Origin: Siphonodentalium dalli
Lineage: Eukaryota; Mollusca; Scaphopoda; Gadilida; Siphonodentaliidae
NCBI GenBank assembly: GCA_032622095.1
Contig: CP136066.1
Coordinates: 109,513,319 to 109,577,318, forward strand
Direction of reading: 5' to 3'
DNA length: 64,000 nucleotides
Made by a program: the position numbers and the translations under genes. The notes under the pieces are model-generated. The model had not been told where the DNA came from. It made no database searches and worked only from the letters and a program-made list of their open reading frames with translations. Position 1 is the stretch's first letter; every line of letters starts with the position of its first letter. Shown here one piece after another: positions 1 through 13,200 of this stretch.

Positions 1-62
1 AAATGGATAATAAAACACTGATTAAACTCATCAACAACTCCACTAATCCACCCTAAATTAGA

Positions 63-136
63 GGGACTTGCTGCATTTACCAGGGACTTGCTGCGTTTAC
101 CGGGGACTTGCTGCATATCCAGGGACTTGCTGCGTA
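63..136. repeat. 20-bp minisatellite, about four units
   Basis: Four head-to-tail copies of GGGACTTGCTGC followed by a variable 6-8 bp spacer. It is followed at 139-187 by a doubled CCTATGCGAAGTCTGCC. GGGGCC/GACTTC blocks of similar composition recur at 1310-1375. Confidence 0.75.
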
Positions 137-863
137 TAGTATGACCCCTATGCGAAGTCTGCCCTGCCCCTATGCGAAGTCTGCCTCAGAATCGGAGAAG
201 TTGACTCCATAATGATATATAAGTTTAAAATTAACATTGTTTAAAATCATTCTTTATTTATTTTATGACATGAAATATGAAACTATATAATAATAATAGT
301 AATGACAAAATAACATAACAGATTATTTTAAAGTGATGTGAAACACTCCGGTAGGGTGATCAAATAGAAATGGAGAATAATCTTCTTCAATTTCAAAGTA
401 GTTATTTTTACAAATATTCGTTACGTTATTGCCGAGAGATGCGTCCCGAATCGAGTAGTAAATATTTACAATTGAGCATAGTTCTGACGATGTTTTCTAT
501 GCAGTGGTATGGTCAATTTGCTTAAGATTTTCAAAGTTGTTAGTAGAATGTTGCACTCCTCCAATTAGCATAGTGCCTGAATACTAACTTATCAGTTCGC
601 GCACCCGAACAAGTACATAATATGTCTTTAATACAATTAACAATAAATTCAAATGGTGTCGTCGTCAATGTATACCATACCCAGCTTTCTGCAATCTCAC
701 ACAGAACCTGTTAAATTTGTGAATACTTTTATTTATATATATTTGTCACAATGCATGACAATACTAGCGGAGAAGAATAATAGGCATCGGACATAATTAT
801 GTCCTGCAGAATGCTTTCGTAAAGCTGGGTAACCAAACTAATTTTTTTTATAAAAGCAGGGTA

Positions 864-1040
864 CTCTCAGGTGCCTAATAATCGTGATGGCCTAATAATA
901 GTGATGTGTGGGGATTTAGGCTGAAATTAATAATAGTGATGGCAATTTCACTCTATGTCTCAATTCCAATTAATAGTGATCGTTGGGAATTTTCTCCAAA
1001 ATTAATAGTCGTGCTGACACTATTATTTGGCACCTGAGAG
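864..1040. mobile_element. MITE with ACTCTCAGGTGCC ends (TA target)
   Basis: Inverted ends CTCTCAGGTGCC / GGCACCTGAGAG flanked by TA on both sides. The interior repeats 'TAATAGTGAT' and 'AAAATTAATAGT'. The same family recurs at 10452-10611 and three times at 61461-62640. Superfamily uncertain; Tc1/mariner-type target. Confidence 0.6.
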
Positions 1041-2335
1041 TAACCAACTGAAAATTAAAAAAAGCTGGATACCCAACTGAATGAAAGAGGGAGAAGGGGT
1101 GACAGTGACTATTTCAGCATCACTGACTGCCCACAACTTGGGACAAGTGAAGTTTATTGTGTTGTTATAATTAATATAACATTGCAGACTTCACAATTAG
1201 CCTACATAAACATTCTCATATTAAGTTGCAGACTTCACAACTAGCCTACATCAACACTATATCTCAATCAAATTGAGCCGATTTAAGGCTTCATTCAACT
1301 CCCATTCAACGGGGCTGACTTCTCTGGGGCCATCTTCATATGGGGCCGTCTTTGTATGGGGCCGACTTCTCCAGATACCGAGAGATAACCCAATCCAACA
1401 AACAATCATTTAAATATACAAGAACTTGATTTGGTTATACTCTGAGTAAATTAATATTGTTTGCTATTTTCATGTATAATTAACAAAATATTCCAACATT
1501 GTTACCTTTTCCTGACAACTGTACCTAAATCGAAGAAGAATAGATCATATATCAATGTATCTGAGAATTTTCTAAATAGATGCATGATTTAGCTATGCTT
1601 CTCGGAAATTCCGCAAGCTGGTTCAACTGAAATGTCATCGGCAGTGGTTTCATAAGTTGTAACAACATAATACCCCTCACCCTTAGTTGCGGTAATGCTT
1701 GCATGCAATCCAAATTGGTAAAATATTGTTTTACGATAGTCAAATGTAGCTACGATAGCTATTGTAGCTATAATTGGGAATTGCCAGACCTGATAGGGGA
1801 ACAATCCGACGTTTGTACTCAGATATCACCAATTTTTGTACCCAGCTTGCCTGTCCTAAGTTTCACAAGAAAATGGCTTATTTGATTCTATTTGTCATTA
1901 TATATATATTTATCACATCATTTATTATTTCTTTTCATAAAAATAAAATAAAACGAGCCGAAGATGATATGTTTAAAATTTCTTAAGCATGAAATTGGTG
2001 ATAAGTTGTTATATAGTGTCGATAGCTACGTTATGGACACAGTGCTCCCCTATTGTATTGCAATAATCGGCAACCTAAAAGTTTACGACAATGACCCCAT
2101 CGCAGCATCAGCGTCATCTATATTATATTTATAATTGGTTATCAGAAATTGGAAATTGCATCGCGATTTGCAATGCGAATCCAGTTAAATTGAGCCCTGG
2201 TTGGGAGGGTACCTCGAATCTGTTGTTTCCAAACTTTTTCTACTGTGTATATGTATAAACTAGGGTAGTCGAAAATCTATGTGATAAAGATAACCCTTCA
2301 AAATTTCTGTGATGCCTGTAATGGGAAAGGTTGCT

Positions 2336-2595
2336 TCAAGTCCGGAAAGAAAGAATATGACACAAGACATGACCAAACCACAATGTTCCCCCGATTACAT
2401 ATACTAATGTGTCACCTTGACCGCAATACTTCGTGGATCGTTTGCCTGATCACGAAAAAGGATTGCTAAATGTCTCTTTTTGTTTAAAAGGAAGGTAAAT
2501 GGTATGTCAAGGTGACACATTAGTATATGTGTTGTCCGGGGAAAATCGTGGTTTGGTCATGTCTTGTGTCATATTCTTCCTTTCCGGATTTGAAC
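2336..2595. repeat. Foldback (inverted repeat) about 260 bp
   Basis: The left arm beginning TCCGGAAAGAAAGAATATGA is the near-perfect reverse complement of the right arm ending CCTTTCCGGA, through GTCACCTTGAC in the middle. Probably a degenerate MITE. Confidence 0.65.
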
Positions 2596-3949
2596 AAAAA
2601 TTCAATGTATAGTAAATTTTGGATTAATACTGGTCTAGGGCTAATATTTATTTATAATGGCCAACAACTGTGATCTAAATCGAGCTAAAATAATTTTTAA
2701 TGTGATTTAAGTCTTAGGCATATTAATTAACCTGGAATGTATTTCTGAAGGTTAAAGGACACATGGTTATAACGTCTTGTCTGATTGGATAAACCTCTGG
2801 CATCCATTTACTTGAAAAATCTGAAATAGTTTGTTGAAAGTGACTGCATGATCTGCTATTAAGAGATGAAAAAATACAGAAGTGCGAGTGATCAATATAT
2901 TTGTATTCTACTGTATTATTTTACGCACCACTTACTGTATCTTCTATTGTGTCCATATGGTTAACCACATGGCTTTACAACTGTTCCCAGCCCCTTTTGT
3001 ATGTATGTTGGGGAGGGGGCAGTAGGCCTACTATTTGAGAACAATAAACAAGATCTAATTTATAGTGAAGTAACAGCTGTCTCAAGAGTTAAAATCCCAG
3101 GTGTGTTGTAGATTGGTGGGCATGATTTTTCAATATTTTTAATTTCCCAAGAGTGGATCTCAGGCCTGCTTTATGCCTTGTTTGGGACTGTGGAATGTAC
3201 CGCAGGAACACTGTCAACATATATGGTGGGTGTGTATCTATATATATATATATAGAGAGAGAACGCGAGAGTGGTTATCACGACACATGGTAGGGGTGTG
3301 GCTACTAGCTGTCTCCAAAAACCAGACATGCTTCATGTAGGTTGGGTCAACTGGCTAGTGGCTACCTCCAGACATTGGGATGTACATTGTAGTCATCACA
3401 AGACAAGTACCAGTATTATGGGGAAAATTCTTATACAACGTTATTGACAATGTTTATAGCCAAAATGCAGTATGTGAATAAGGAAACACACAAACTTAAA
3501 GCAAGTTTGATTCTTTAAATCAATCTTAAATTCTTAATGTGTATTTCCACTGTGCTGTTCAAGTAATACTCTCCCCGCAACATGAGTAGGCATTTTATGT
3601 CACTTCGGTCAAGATAGTTCAATCAGGCCTTAAAATCCGTCAAAATTTTAGATAAATCAAAACATGGTGTTTCTACAGGGAATCAAGACTTTTTAAGAGA
3701 ATCATGATTCTGATTCTCATTCAATTTTAAGGCCTGTCAATATTTCTGCAGCTGGAAAAAATCCAAAAACAAAATCATATCAAACTTTCCCAACCTACCA
3801 ACTCTATTTTTTTCACTCCATTAGATGAAACAGACAATCTTTTTTGTTGGCCTTGGTGAGCGACGTTTATTGTGTTTCAAAAGGCCATGAATTTGGATTA
3901 TCGATATATACATATTATCACTATGTACAGTGAAGTGATTTGGTCTTTA

Positions 3950-5440
3950 GCTCACATGAGACGAAGTCTCCGGTGGAGCTATAGTCATCACTCCTCGTCC
4001 GTCGTCCATCCATCTGTCCGTCCATCTGTCCGTCCGTCAACAATTCTTTGAACATCTTCTCCTCTGGAACCGTAAGACCAAATGGGTTCATATTTGGTGT
4101 GGATGTTCCCTAGGTGACTCTCATTCAGATTTGTTCAAATTATGAGGTCACTGGGTGAAATATTTGCGAAACCAGGGCCATAATAGTGTTGAAACGATTA
4201 GTGAATTTCAGAGTCGACTAGTCGAGGCCCAAAAGTCGCGTTGCGTCGACTAGTCGGTACCCGATATCAAAACTTTCAAACATAACATTGTACAGAAAAT
4301 TCATCGTACATGGCGTACACTGATGACTGATGCAATAGCGTTCTATTGCGTTGCGCATTTCCCTGCATACACACCAATTTATTTGGGAAATAATACTGGA
4401 AACATCTTGATATTTATCCAACACACTGAATGTAATTATATAATTAGACATGTGGTGGATAATGATTAGATACACGATCATTTATATAGGTTTTAAATTT
4501 AATATCAGCGTTCGAGATTATTTCGTTTAGTCACGTGATCACCAATAAACCGGTGCCGAGCGGTGTCACTATAAAATGTTAATGTTCCGACTAAATACGC
4601 CCTATAGTATAGGCTACGTTGTAGAATACGATAGCCAGTTCTTAATGTCAGTATCATTTATATACGGTAGCACCAATGATGTCACCTTAAGCGACCTTCA
4701 CCCAGCGTCGCATCATAATCCGACGGTGCGAGTTCAATGGAAATATACACAGTGTCTGTATCAAAGCGGTCTCGAACAAACTACAAAGCCGCGTCAATCA
4801 TTCCCATCATGTCTTTTGACCTCAAACGACAAGTGAGACATTGTGTTGTCAATTTCATTCGTCCAATTAATAATCGGGTCACCGGTCCTTGTGTGTCTAT
4901 ACTAGTAACACTGTCATTTCCGGGTGCCACCAAACGTTATACTTACCATAACTTACGCGCAGTTAACACTGTTTATGCCGGAATCGATCTTGAAAACGTT
5001 ATACATGAAACTAATACACTATATTCCGACTAGTCGACGGCAAAATTCAGAGTCGACGTTATGACATTTCAGCGTCGTCTACGACTAGTCGATTAATCGT
5101 TTCAACCCTAGGCCATAACTCTATTCCTCCATAGTAATTCTTAGAACGACTTCTTTTCCAGAACTATAAGGCCGAATGGGTTCATATTTGGTGTGGATGT
5201 TCTCTAAGGGACTCACATTCAGATTTGTTCAAATTAGGTCACTGGGTCAAACAGTTGCGAAGCCAGGGCCATAACTCTTTCCCTCCATAGTGATTCTTTT
5301 AAGCATCTTCTCAAATACCATCAGGCCAAATGGGTTCATATTTGGTATGAAGGATCCTAGGTTGACTGGGGTTCAGATTTGTTCAAATGAGGTCACTGGG
5401 TAAAATGTGGGCAGGGCCAGGGACATAACTCCAAAAAATA
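3950..5440. repeat. Dispersed repeat 'GGTTCATATTTGGTGTGGATG'-type, three tandem units
   Basis: A roughly 150-190 bp unit containing GGTTCATATTTGGT, CAGATTTGTTCAAAT and GAGGTCACTGGGT repeats at 4080, 5175 and 5325 (the first pair split by the hAT-like insertion), preceded by an AGACGAAGTCTCCGGTGGAG block with CCGTC repeats. The same family recurs at 5830-6920, 29520-29640, 33670-34000 and 35730-36300. Class unknown. Confidence 0.65.
4184..5110. mobile_element. hAT-like non-autonomous element, 927 bp
   Basis: Ends TAGTGTTGAAACGATTA and TAATCGTTTCAACCCTA are inverted repeats, with CGACTAGTCG palindromes just inside each end. Flanked by an exact 8-bp duplication GGCCATAA (4176-4183 and 5111-5118). 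The surrounding repeat exists without the insertion at 5267-5274. Eight-bp duplications are typical of hAT. Two open frames inside (87-98 codons) resemble no transposase. Confidence 0.75.
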
Positions 5441-5475
5441 TTTAAAAAAAAATTTTTTTATTAAACTTCATGGTC

Positions 5476-5477
<2 letters not shown>

Positions 5478-5523
<46 letters not shown>
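5478..5523. repeat. TA dinucleotide microsatellite
   Basis: About 23 uninterrupted AT units at the end of the dispersed repeat block. It creates a spurious frame coding alternating Tyr-Ile. Confidence 0.9.
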
Positions 5524-5526
<3 letters not shown>

Positions 5527-6303
5527 GCCCCTGGCCCTTTATTCAAGTTCACTGCTTCTGCCACCCTGGTCCCAAAAATAATATTTACTCAAATTCTGAA
5601 CAAAGAATCATTAGTAAGAACCATTTACTTTGGCGCTAACTGTATGCAGGGTATGCCTACACATGTCAAGTGAAATCTGACATTTGTATAAACATTCCCT
5701 GGAGATCTGCTAGAGGTCATTAATTCCCTGTTACAACAACAATCTATCTCATGTATTGTTCACATCTTTCTCCATACTAATTCATTATATGTCTTCTACG
5801 CAATAATTAAATGGCCTATTTGCTTATATTTTGTATGAAATTACCTTGGGTGACAGATTTGTGAAAATGTGATCACAAAGTTGAATAAGGGCAGAGCCAC
5901 AGACATAACTATTTCACCATATAGTAATTCTTAAAAAATAAGATTTTTTTTAATGGGGTCACCTGGTCAAATAGGGGCCAAGCGAAGGACAGTTTCACTC
6001 TTAATATGCTTCCTTCACAAGGACCATCAGGTCTATTTTACTGATATTTAGTATGAAGGGTTCTTTGGTGTCTGGGATTCAAATATATTCAGATGGGGTC
6101 ACCACTGACCAGGTTAAATAGGGTGGGACCAGGGACATAACTGTATGTCAAATTTATTCAGATGGGGTCACCAGGTTAAATAGGGTGGGACCAGGGACAT
6201 AACTGTATGTCTCTATATAGTAATTCTTAAAATGAATTCTCAAGAGAGGTTGGATTATTTAGCTTACATATAGGGGCCAAGCGAAGGACAGTTTCCCTCT
6301 TAA

Positions 6304-6589
6304 CTGCTATGACGTCCGTAACTATTACGGACGTAAAAGTGCATGCCATGTGCTATATGGTCCGTAGGTACTACGGACCTACTTCAGCACACTAGCAGTA
6401 GGCCATTATACATAACTGGAACTCAAGAGATTGGTGCATCTGAATAACTGTATCTCCAAGTTTCTAACAGTGTATGATGTTCCACGAGTCAGTTTTATGG
6501 TTCTTGTGCTATTCCCTTTATAGATTCCCATTGGAAAATGGCAATAACGTCAGCAGCCCAGCACACGACGTCATATCGCAGCGAAGAGG
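6304..6589. mobile_element. TTAA-target element inside dispersed repeat
   Basis: Flanked by TTAA at 6300-6303 and 6590-6593, with subterminal TGACGTC / GACGTCA inverted motifs and hairpins (CGTCCGTAACTATTACGGACG). The host repeat is intact without it at 35934-35937 (CTCTTAATATGCTTCC), which proves a clean insertion with a TTAA duplication, as for piggyBac. A degenerate relative lies at 59030-59280. Confidence 0.7.
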
Positions 6590-6929
6590 TTAATATGCTT
6601 CCTTCAAAAGGACCCATCAGGTCTATTGTACTGATATTTAGTATGAAGGGTTTTTTGTTGTCTGGGATTCAAATTTATTCAGATGGGGTCACCAGGTTAA
6701 ATAGGGTGGGACCAGGGACATAACTATATGTCTCTATTGTAATTCTTAAAATGTCTTCTCAAGAGAGGTTGGGCTATTTAGCTTTCATATACTTGGAGGT
6801 TCTTTTAGTGACTGAGATTCAGATTTGTTAACATGAGGTCAACATGTTAAGAAATGACGGGGCTATGGGGAGTTAACACTTTTGTGTCTAATAAAATCAT
6901 TGAAATACCAAATTCATTAAATCATCTAC

Positions 6930-8253
6930 CAGGGTTTCCGTTAGTACGGCTCAGCGTCCGTAGGACGGCCTCATTCCCCTCGCAGATTATCTGTTTGATT
7001 CATACATATACCAAATGTCAGTCGCAATATGTCGTAAAAAAAATTCGGTTGCAACGGGAGTTAAACAGAATACTGGTGAAATGCGGGTCAAATAGCGACT
7101 TTAGATACAGCGTAATACATGTCGCGGTAACATCAACGAATGCCGGACTGCTGAGTACGCATATTTTTGTGCACGGGATGAAACTACTCATGCTCGAAAA
7201 TCCCGTAATATCCTACGATTACATAATTTGATCAAAGAATGCCGAATTTCTTAGTCGGGACATTTTTATGCACGGGATTTTCATGGATGAAACTACTCCT
7301 TCTCCGAGATCCCGTGCTATCGTACGGTACATAATTAATGGGTCCCTCTGCAGAGTCCATGAGGTACATAACAGAGTTTTAGCCAGCGTGTTATAAAATA
7401 TAATTTTGGCGGGAAATGTGAACATGTGCATCGTTGATTGTGCTTGGGGACCCAGGCGGGACAACGCAACTATTATTTACCATACTTTATCTCCATATTG
7501 GGGAGGGGGTATGAGTTTGTCTTTATCCTCCATGTATGCAATATGGATCAAATGAATGGTGTTGTTAACTTGTCACTATGAATTCCCACTATAAAGACTG
7601 ATTTCGGGACAGGTTCCGTATTATTGTGAAATAAATCACTTTGGGATATTGTTGACTATGCATGGCAATATACGCATAATAAGCAATTGCAGTCGTCAGT
7701 TTATGGACTAATAGAGACTATTGAATAAGCTACGCATTCCCAGTGAAAGATGTCGCTACCATTCGTATTCCGCAGTATGACGTCACAGCGCACAAATAGT
7801 TTTACGATTGACAGCGTATATCCTAGCTGTCGGTTTCATTTTCACAGAAGCTGCTTGAAATTCTAGGACATACTTTATTCATTTCTCCTTGCTTATCTAT
7901 TATTGGTCAATGCATAGATGCTTTGTAGTGTTTAGATTCATTATACCTGTCGGAATCTTATTGTATAAATTTGTATACACTAACTCGTAGCTTGTTCATT
8001 AATATATAGTCTTCAATCAGACGGCAGTCTTACGTTCGTAACTAATTGATTGATTATCCCATGGAAATGATTGCCTTGCGTAATATATACGTAGCTTTGG
8101 GTTGCTTTGTGGGATGCTTAGTTGCAAGGAAATTGCTACTTTTCAGTGTCAAATAACAAATTTTTTGGCCGATGGGACGAACCATGGTCGTCCCGTCGCG
8201 TTATGTGTTTCCCCAATACGGACTCATTAATTCCCCCCCTGGCGGAAACCCTG
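6930..8253. mobile_element. hAT-like element, 1.3 kb, with CAGGGTTTCCG ends
   Basis: Left end CAGGGTTTCCGTTAG, right end GGCGGAAACCCTG; target duplication CATCTACC (6923-6930 and 8254-8261, sharing one base with the element). The unoccupied target is present at 36286-36293 in a second copy of the host repeat. Internal sequence is shared with 20372-24820. No transposase frame was recognised. Confidence 0.75.
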
Positions 8254-8700
8254 CATCTACCTTGGACCTACCTGACTGATTAATTTGACATACATGTATG
8301 GTGTTTTGGGTCCATGGATAATTGGGCTTCAAACATGTCTAAATGGTTTAATAAAAAGGTGCTTGTGAGATTGGAAATTTCAAACAATTGAGAAAATTTT
8401 AGATGTCGGTTGTGAAATTCGAACCTAAGACTTGGGAGTCTGGAGGGACTTGTTGAGCTGGAGGAGGGGGTGATCAGTAGTGTATAGTTGGTAATTTCAA
8501 GGTGGATATACATTCATGAAGCCTCTCTAGCCACATATCCTGTTTAAATCTACTTCTTTTAAAGTTATTATGAAATGTTCTGACTGTTGTGGTCTCCAGA
8601 GTCCCAGTCTTATCAGTCTTTGCAGTCTGGTGAGCGACCCCACAGTCATTGACTGTCTTGTTATTATATGACTATGACTATTCTTCCCTAAATAACACTA
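8254..8700. repeat. Dispersed repeat, second copy at 36286-36720
   Basis: About 400 bp (TTTGGGTCCATGGATAATTG through GCGACCCCACAGTCATTGAC) match 36290-36715 with scattered substitutions and short indels. The tail AGTCTTTGCAGTCTGGTGAG recurs in decayed form at 19990-20050. Confidence 0.7.
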
Positions 8701-9255
8701 TTGTTTGATGATCTAATCCAAATATTCAGATCACACCAGGTTAGTTTTTTCCGGATCAAATCAGAGCACACTCATATGGAAATTGCCGAGATGTGCCGAA
8801 TTAACGACGACGGACAATTTATCCATTAAAAATAGACTACGTAACTAGGTACTAGTATGCTGTGGCTGTGTTATGTTTTTGCCCCCGTTATATCCGGTAA
8901 TAGAAATAAACTGCCGAAGTGAAGCAAATCTGTAATTAAATGGTTATTATTGTAAATTGGGCATCATATAATAAACCTTTTTTTTTAGTTGAACCTTGTC
9001 ATAGTATCACGTCGAGTTGAGGTGGGCAGTTTGCTGGATCAAACGAGCAGCCATATCTTATCTAATATATATACTACTAACTATTCAAATCATATTTGAT
9101 GATATTTCAGTGGTAAAACATATTTGATATGAGTCGAGGAACCCACCCATCAAAGCTCAGATTTATTAGATATCAATTTTTTAAATCTGTTATTTTTCAC
9201 CACCCGTTTGTGTATCTTTAATAAAGGCCAATGGAATGGTTGAAAGCTTGTGTCA

Positions 9256-9512
9256 TTAACCATTTCATGACTGGAGCTTTCTGAAATTTTGTGAAAACCC
9301 TTGGCCAATGCGTTCTCTTATTTATGTGAGTCTCCCATAGGGAGCCTCGTATATACATATAAGCGAATGCATTGGTCTAACAATATTTATCTTCACCTTG
9401 TAAGCCAGTGCATTCTCTTATATGTGCAGGGCTCCCTATTAGAGAATGCTATTGCACATGATCTTTATTCTTTAATGCTGCACCAGCGCAGCTCCTGTCA
9501 TGAAAATGTTAA
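9256..9512. mobile_element. piggyBac-like MITE (TTAA, internal ATGCATTCTC palindrome)
   Basis: TTAACCATTTCATGAC on the left and GTCATGAAAATGTTAA on the right. The interior has CAATGCATTCTCTTATATATG-type arms around CCCATAGGGAG. First of about ten copies in the window. It lies 290 bp upstream of the gene 1 start codon, so it may fall in the promoter or 5' untranslated region. Confidence 0.7.
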
Positions 9513-9803
9513 TAAACAAGTCTCAAGGTGTATCTCTCATATTTTTCAGGCTTGTATGGCATTACACATAATTACTCATCATTACTTTACCTGTACACAC
9601 TGCAATATTTCATCAATTTGCTTTTCTCTCTTCAGATGGATTGTTCCACATAGACCTCAGAATTTTGGTCAATCATCTTGTCTTAAGACCTCCTGAGATA
9701 TCTCTTATTAAGTTTGATGCCGATTGATGGACATCAAACCGATGGAAAACTTTTAAACGCATTACCTACTTACATGTTTATGTGGTATTAGACCAACGTC
9801 ACA

Positions 9804-10218
9804 ATGTCTGATCACTCAGATGAAGATACAGACAACACTAGGTCATCCAGGCTTCTTCTAGAAAGAATAAAAAATCTGGAACGGGAAAAGGCAGAACTCG
9901 AAACCAAAGAAAATGAGAAACAACTTCTGAAAAAGTTGAAAGAGTTAGAGGGAGATGTAAAAACAATGAAGCAGAAAAAGACGAGTACTCCTATTCGGTC
10001 ACCAGATGAGTCTCATAGCAAGTCTAAGTTCAAAAGTCCCAGTGGCAGACGGTCACAAGAGTTCAGGAATGTCTCATTTGATGACAATGATTCTGTGCTA
10101 TCGGAAATCCAGTCTCGGTTTCGATCCATACCTCATACATCAAGACAAGATGTGGATCAAGCTGAGGAGCCCGATGATTGTGACGAGACATCAGAGGAAG
10201 ATGATGGATATATTAAAA
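9804..10218 (+). CDS. CARD/TRADD-N gene, exon 1 (start, coiled coil)
   Basis: Encodes residues 1-138 plus the first base of codon 139 (phase 1). Opens MSDHSDEDTDNTRSS, then an almost uninterrupted Lys/Glu/Leu helix (LLLERIKNLEREKAELE onward) predicted as coiled coil, then a Ser-rich basic stretch and an acidic end (EEPDDCDETSEEDDGY). The donor is GTATGT directly after the ATTAAAA codon run; reading through it meets a stop within 15 codons. A possible 5' untranslated exon could begin after the CTTCAG at 9631-9636. Confidence 0.8.
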
Positions 10219-13200
10219 GTATGTTAATCTGTAAATACATATTATCACTATGTCGACGGTGAAGTAACCTGAGCCACCTTATCACATCTCGTTGAGAAGA
10301 TGAGATTCTGGATCACATGTGGCGAGGCTAATCCGTGTTCTTACCTTTTCAACAAGACGTGATGTGGTTAATCATATAGTTGATAAATATGAGCAAATAG
10401 CCACAATTTTTCTTATAATTAAATCACGTTAGCAAGAACCCATAACCCATACTTTCAGGTGCCTAATAATAGTGTCAGCACGATTAATCATTTTGGAGAA
10501 AATTCCCAATGATAAATATTATTTGGCATTGAGACATAAAATTAAATTGCCATCACTATTATTAATTTCAGCCTAAATCCCCACCCATCACTATTATTAG
10601 GCACCTGAGAGTAGCGAGATAACATCGGTCAGAAATTTGATCATAATGAATCAGCGAATGAGTTCTATATTGCTTGTTTGAGGCGATTTGACATGTCTTA
10701 GTTTGAATTTCATATACTGGTACACTGAGTTGGGTCTATCTATCTATTGGAATTTTGCAGTCAGTATATACATGAATACCTGTAGCAGTCATCAAGAAAT
10801 GAATACTAATTTATTGAGGGTTGTGTGACATGTACCTTCACTGGCCTCGATTTGTTTTTTAAAAGAATTGTTTAATTATTAATTTATGACTGACCACCTG
10901 GGAGGGACCAGGACTCCCTATACCCAGTGGAAGAAAATTTGGCAATTTGATCATGAAAACTGCAAAATCCTAGCATCTAGAGGTTCATCGATATTTCCAG
11001 CAAATTTGATCAACTGATTTGGCCAGGTGGTCATGACTTCACCTATCACTTCCAATTGACAAAATTAGAAGTACATTTTGGGAATTCACATACTGAAATC
11101 AATCATCTGGGTAAATTGTGAAATTTTACGCTAGAGATAGGGAACGTATGCTACCTTTGGCATTGTTAAAGGGGCCTGTTTTCGGGATAATCCCTAATCT
11201 GGTCTGGATAGGTGAAGAAAGTTTCATAAAAGTTTCCACTTAAATATAACAACTTCTATTCTCATGCTACTGGTATACTACTTACCATAGTGTATAACAC
11301 ACTTATTCTATTTTTCATGTTTTCAGCCGAAACTGTGATGTCAAATGAGAAAAAGCAGAGACTTCAGAAGAACAGAGATACTCTAGTCGAAAACGTGATT
11401 CCAGAGGATATATTCAATGATCTCATTGCGAATAAAATTCTGTCGACAGCTGACGTCGGTCGAATTAAGGAAAAAAATACCAGAGAAGCAATGAACGAAG
11501 AGCTTCTCAATATCTTGGGTCGACGTTCAAATCGAGCATTTGAAGTGTTTGTTGAATCACTGAGAAAGACACTGCAAGGTCACCTGGCTGACATCATTGA
11601 TCCTTCTTCCAGACATAAAAAGAAGAATAAAAGGAAAAGAAAGAGCGGTTAGTGATAATGGATAATTTAAAGATCCTCGGTCCGATTTGATGCCAAATAA
11701 TCCCGAATTTTCTCATCCCATTTTCTGCCTACCAGGCAAAAGAAAATGAAAACCATCATATCACACCGGCATTGCGAAAAGGTAATAATTTACATTGAAA
11801 ATCGATCACAAAAGCTCATAGTTGAGAACATTCTCTATTATCTTCTGCTTTTGGGCGACAGAAGCCTGGACGCTCTTTATGAGAGACAACCATTATCATT
11901 TTTGCTGGGCTGACAAAAATGCAAAAGTGTGTTAAAACTTCCTCTTTTGAAACTTTGATAGTCGATACCTTACCATCAAAACTAGGCTTGCCGCGATTTT
12001 GGGAATAATAGTTCAAATAACAATGCATATTATACAACAACACAAGAACGCTGGCATACAGCGTATTTGGAAAGAACTTATCTCAACTTAAGAGGCAATA
12101 TTTTGCACCGTACTAACAGCACTATTAATCTAACCCAGAAACCCACCCACGCAAACATTTGTGACAATGTAACTTTCAGTTGCGGCGTCTTTTGAGGTCG
12201 GGCCGACATAGTAATCTAGTTCCGTCTTGGTTTCACGTCACGGTGGTTTTTCTTTTAATGTGCCGACGCATGTGTATACTCCGCGGCACGCGTGATAGTA
12301 GTCCAAGTCTTCTTGTACTAAAACCAGCTAAGATATTGGGATGGTGATGCTGGTGTTTAGTCCAAGACCGCCCTATATGCTCGCTTATGACACGGCTTAA
12401 GCGTTAGTGACCCGCTCAAATAAAACCACAATTATATGAAATAAAATATCACAATTGCGACAATAAACGGATATTTTCCGCAGAAGACATGCTATTTTAT
12501 CTGAAACCCACATCAGTTGTGAATTTAAAACGGTAATTTAATGCGAAAAGAGACATTTACCTCAATGTTTACAATTTTTTAAAAGTATGCGAACTCGGTT
12601 GACCTCGCGAACTGTGTTCGGCATTTTCCGTTGAAAATATTCCGTAGATTTTGGACAACAACGCAAATTACGAAGAATTCTCCATTGTAATCGTAATTAT
12701 GTGTGTCAATAAATAAAATAATAAATAGATTAATTAAACATTGAAGATATAAATGTAATACATTAAATAAATTACGGGGAATTACAACCCTCTCAAAGTT
12801 TAAAACAGTGTAAACACAACGAGTATTAGAATAAATAATATGGTGCTACATTTCCCACATTTGGTGGACTTCGGCGAAATTAAGATATATACTAAGCGAA
12901 CAGAGCAATATACTGCTCTTGTTAAGCACACAAAAAATCAAAAAAAATTTGTATAAATTTTTAACCTTAAGTTTGAAAAGTCCCACTAAAACGGAAGAAC
13001 TATATTTCGAAACTGTGTGATTCGGTTCTCTGATTATTTTATCAACACAAAAGTCAAAATGCACATGGATGAAAATCACACGCATGGCAAGTCAGACACA
13101 AGAGTTCTAATTTGCTCCAATTTTGACAAGTTGCTTGCGAAAATTGTCAACAAAACTACCGTTCTGATCCTCCATTATGTCATTAAGTTTTTAGTGCGGG

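Larger units (their letters stand above)
1..9255. other. Upstream intergenic region, repeats only
   Basis: No coding exon could be supported. It holds a minisatellite, a TA-flanked MITE, a foldback, two hAT-like insertions, a TTAA element, a TA microsatellite and several copies of dispersed repeats. The open frames of 60-125 codons fall inside these repeats and show no domain. Confidence 0.6.

Noticed and set aside
1310..1375. GGGGCC-rich block as a CpG promoter
   Set aside because: It is short tandem repetition similar to 139-187, with no gene start nearby.
4576..5033. Two overlapping frames inside the hAT-like element as a transposase
   Set aside because: No hAT dimerisation or zinc-finger motif, and too short; treated as non-autonomous.
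5470..5673. Open frame with a Tyr-Ile repeat
   Set aside because: Produced by the TA microsatellite.
6854..7231. 125-codon frame on + strand
   Set aside because: Crosses the border of the hAT-like element into flanking repeat; no domain pattern.
9301..9696. 131-codon open frame on + strand just before gene 1
   Set aside because: It runs through the piggyBac-like MITE hairpin arms and has no domain; it is in a different frame from the gene 1 start.
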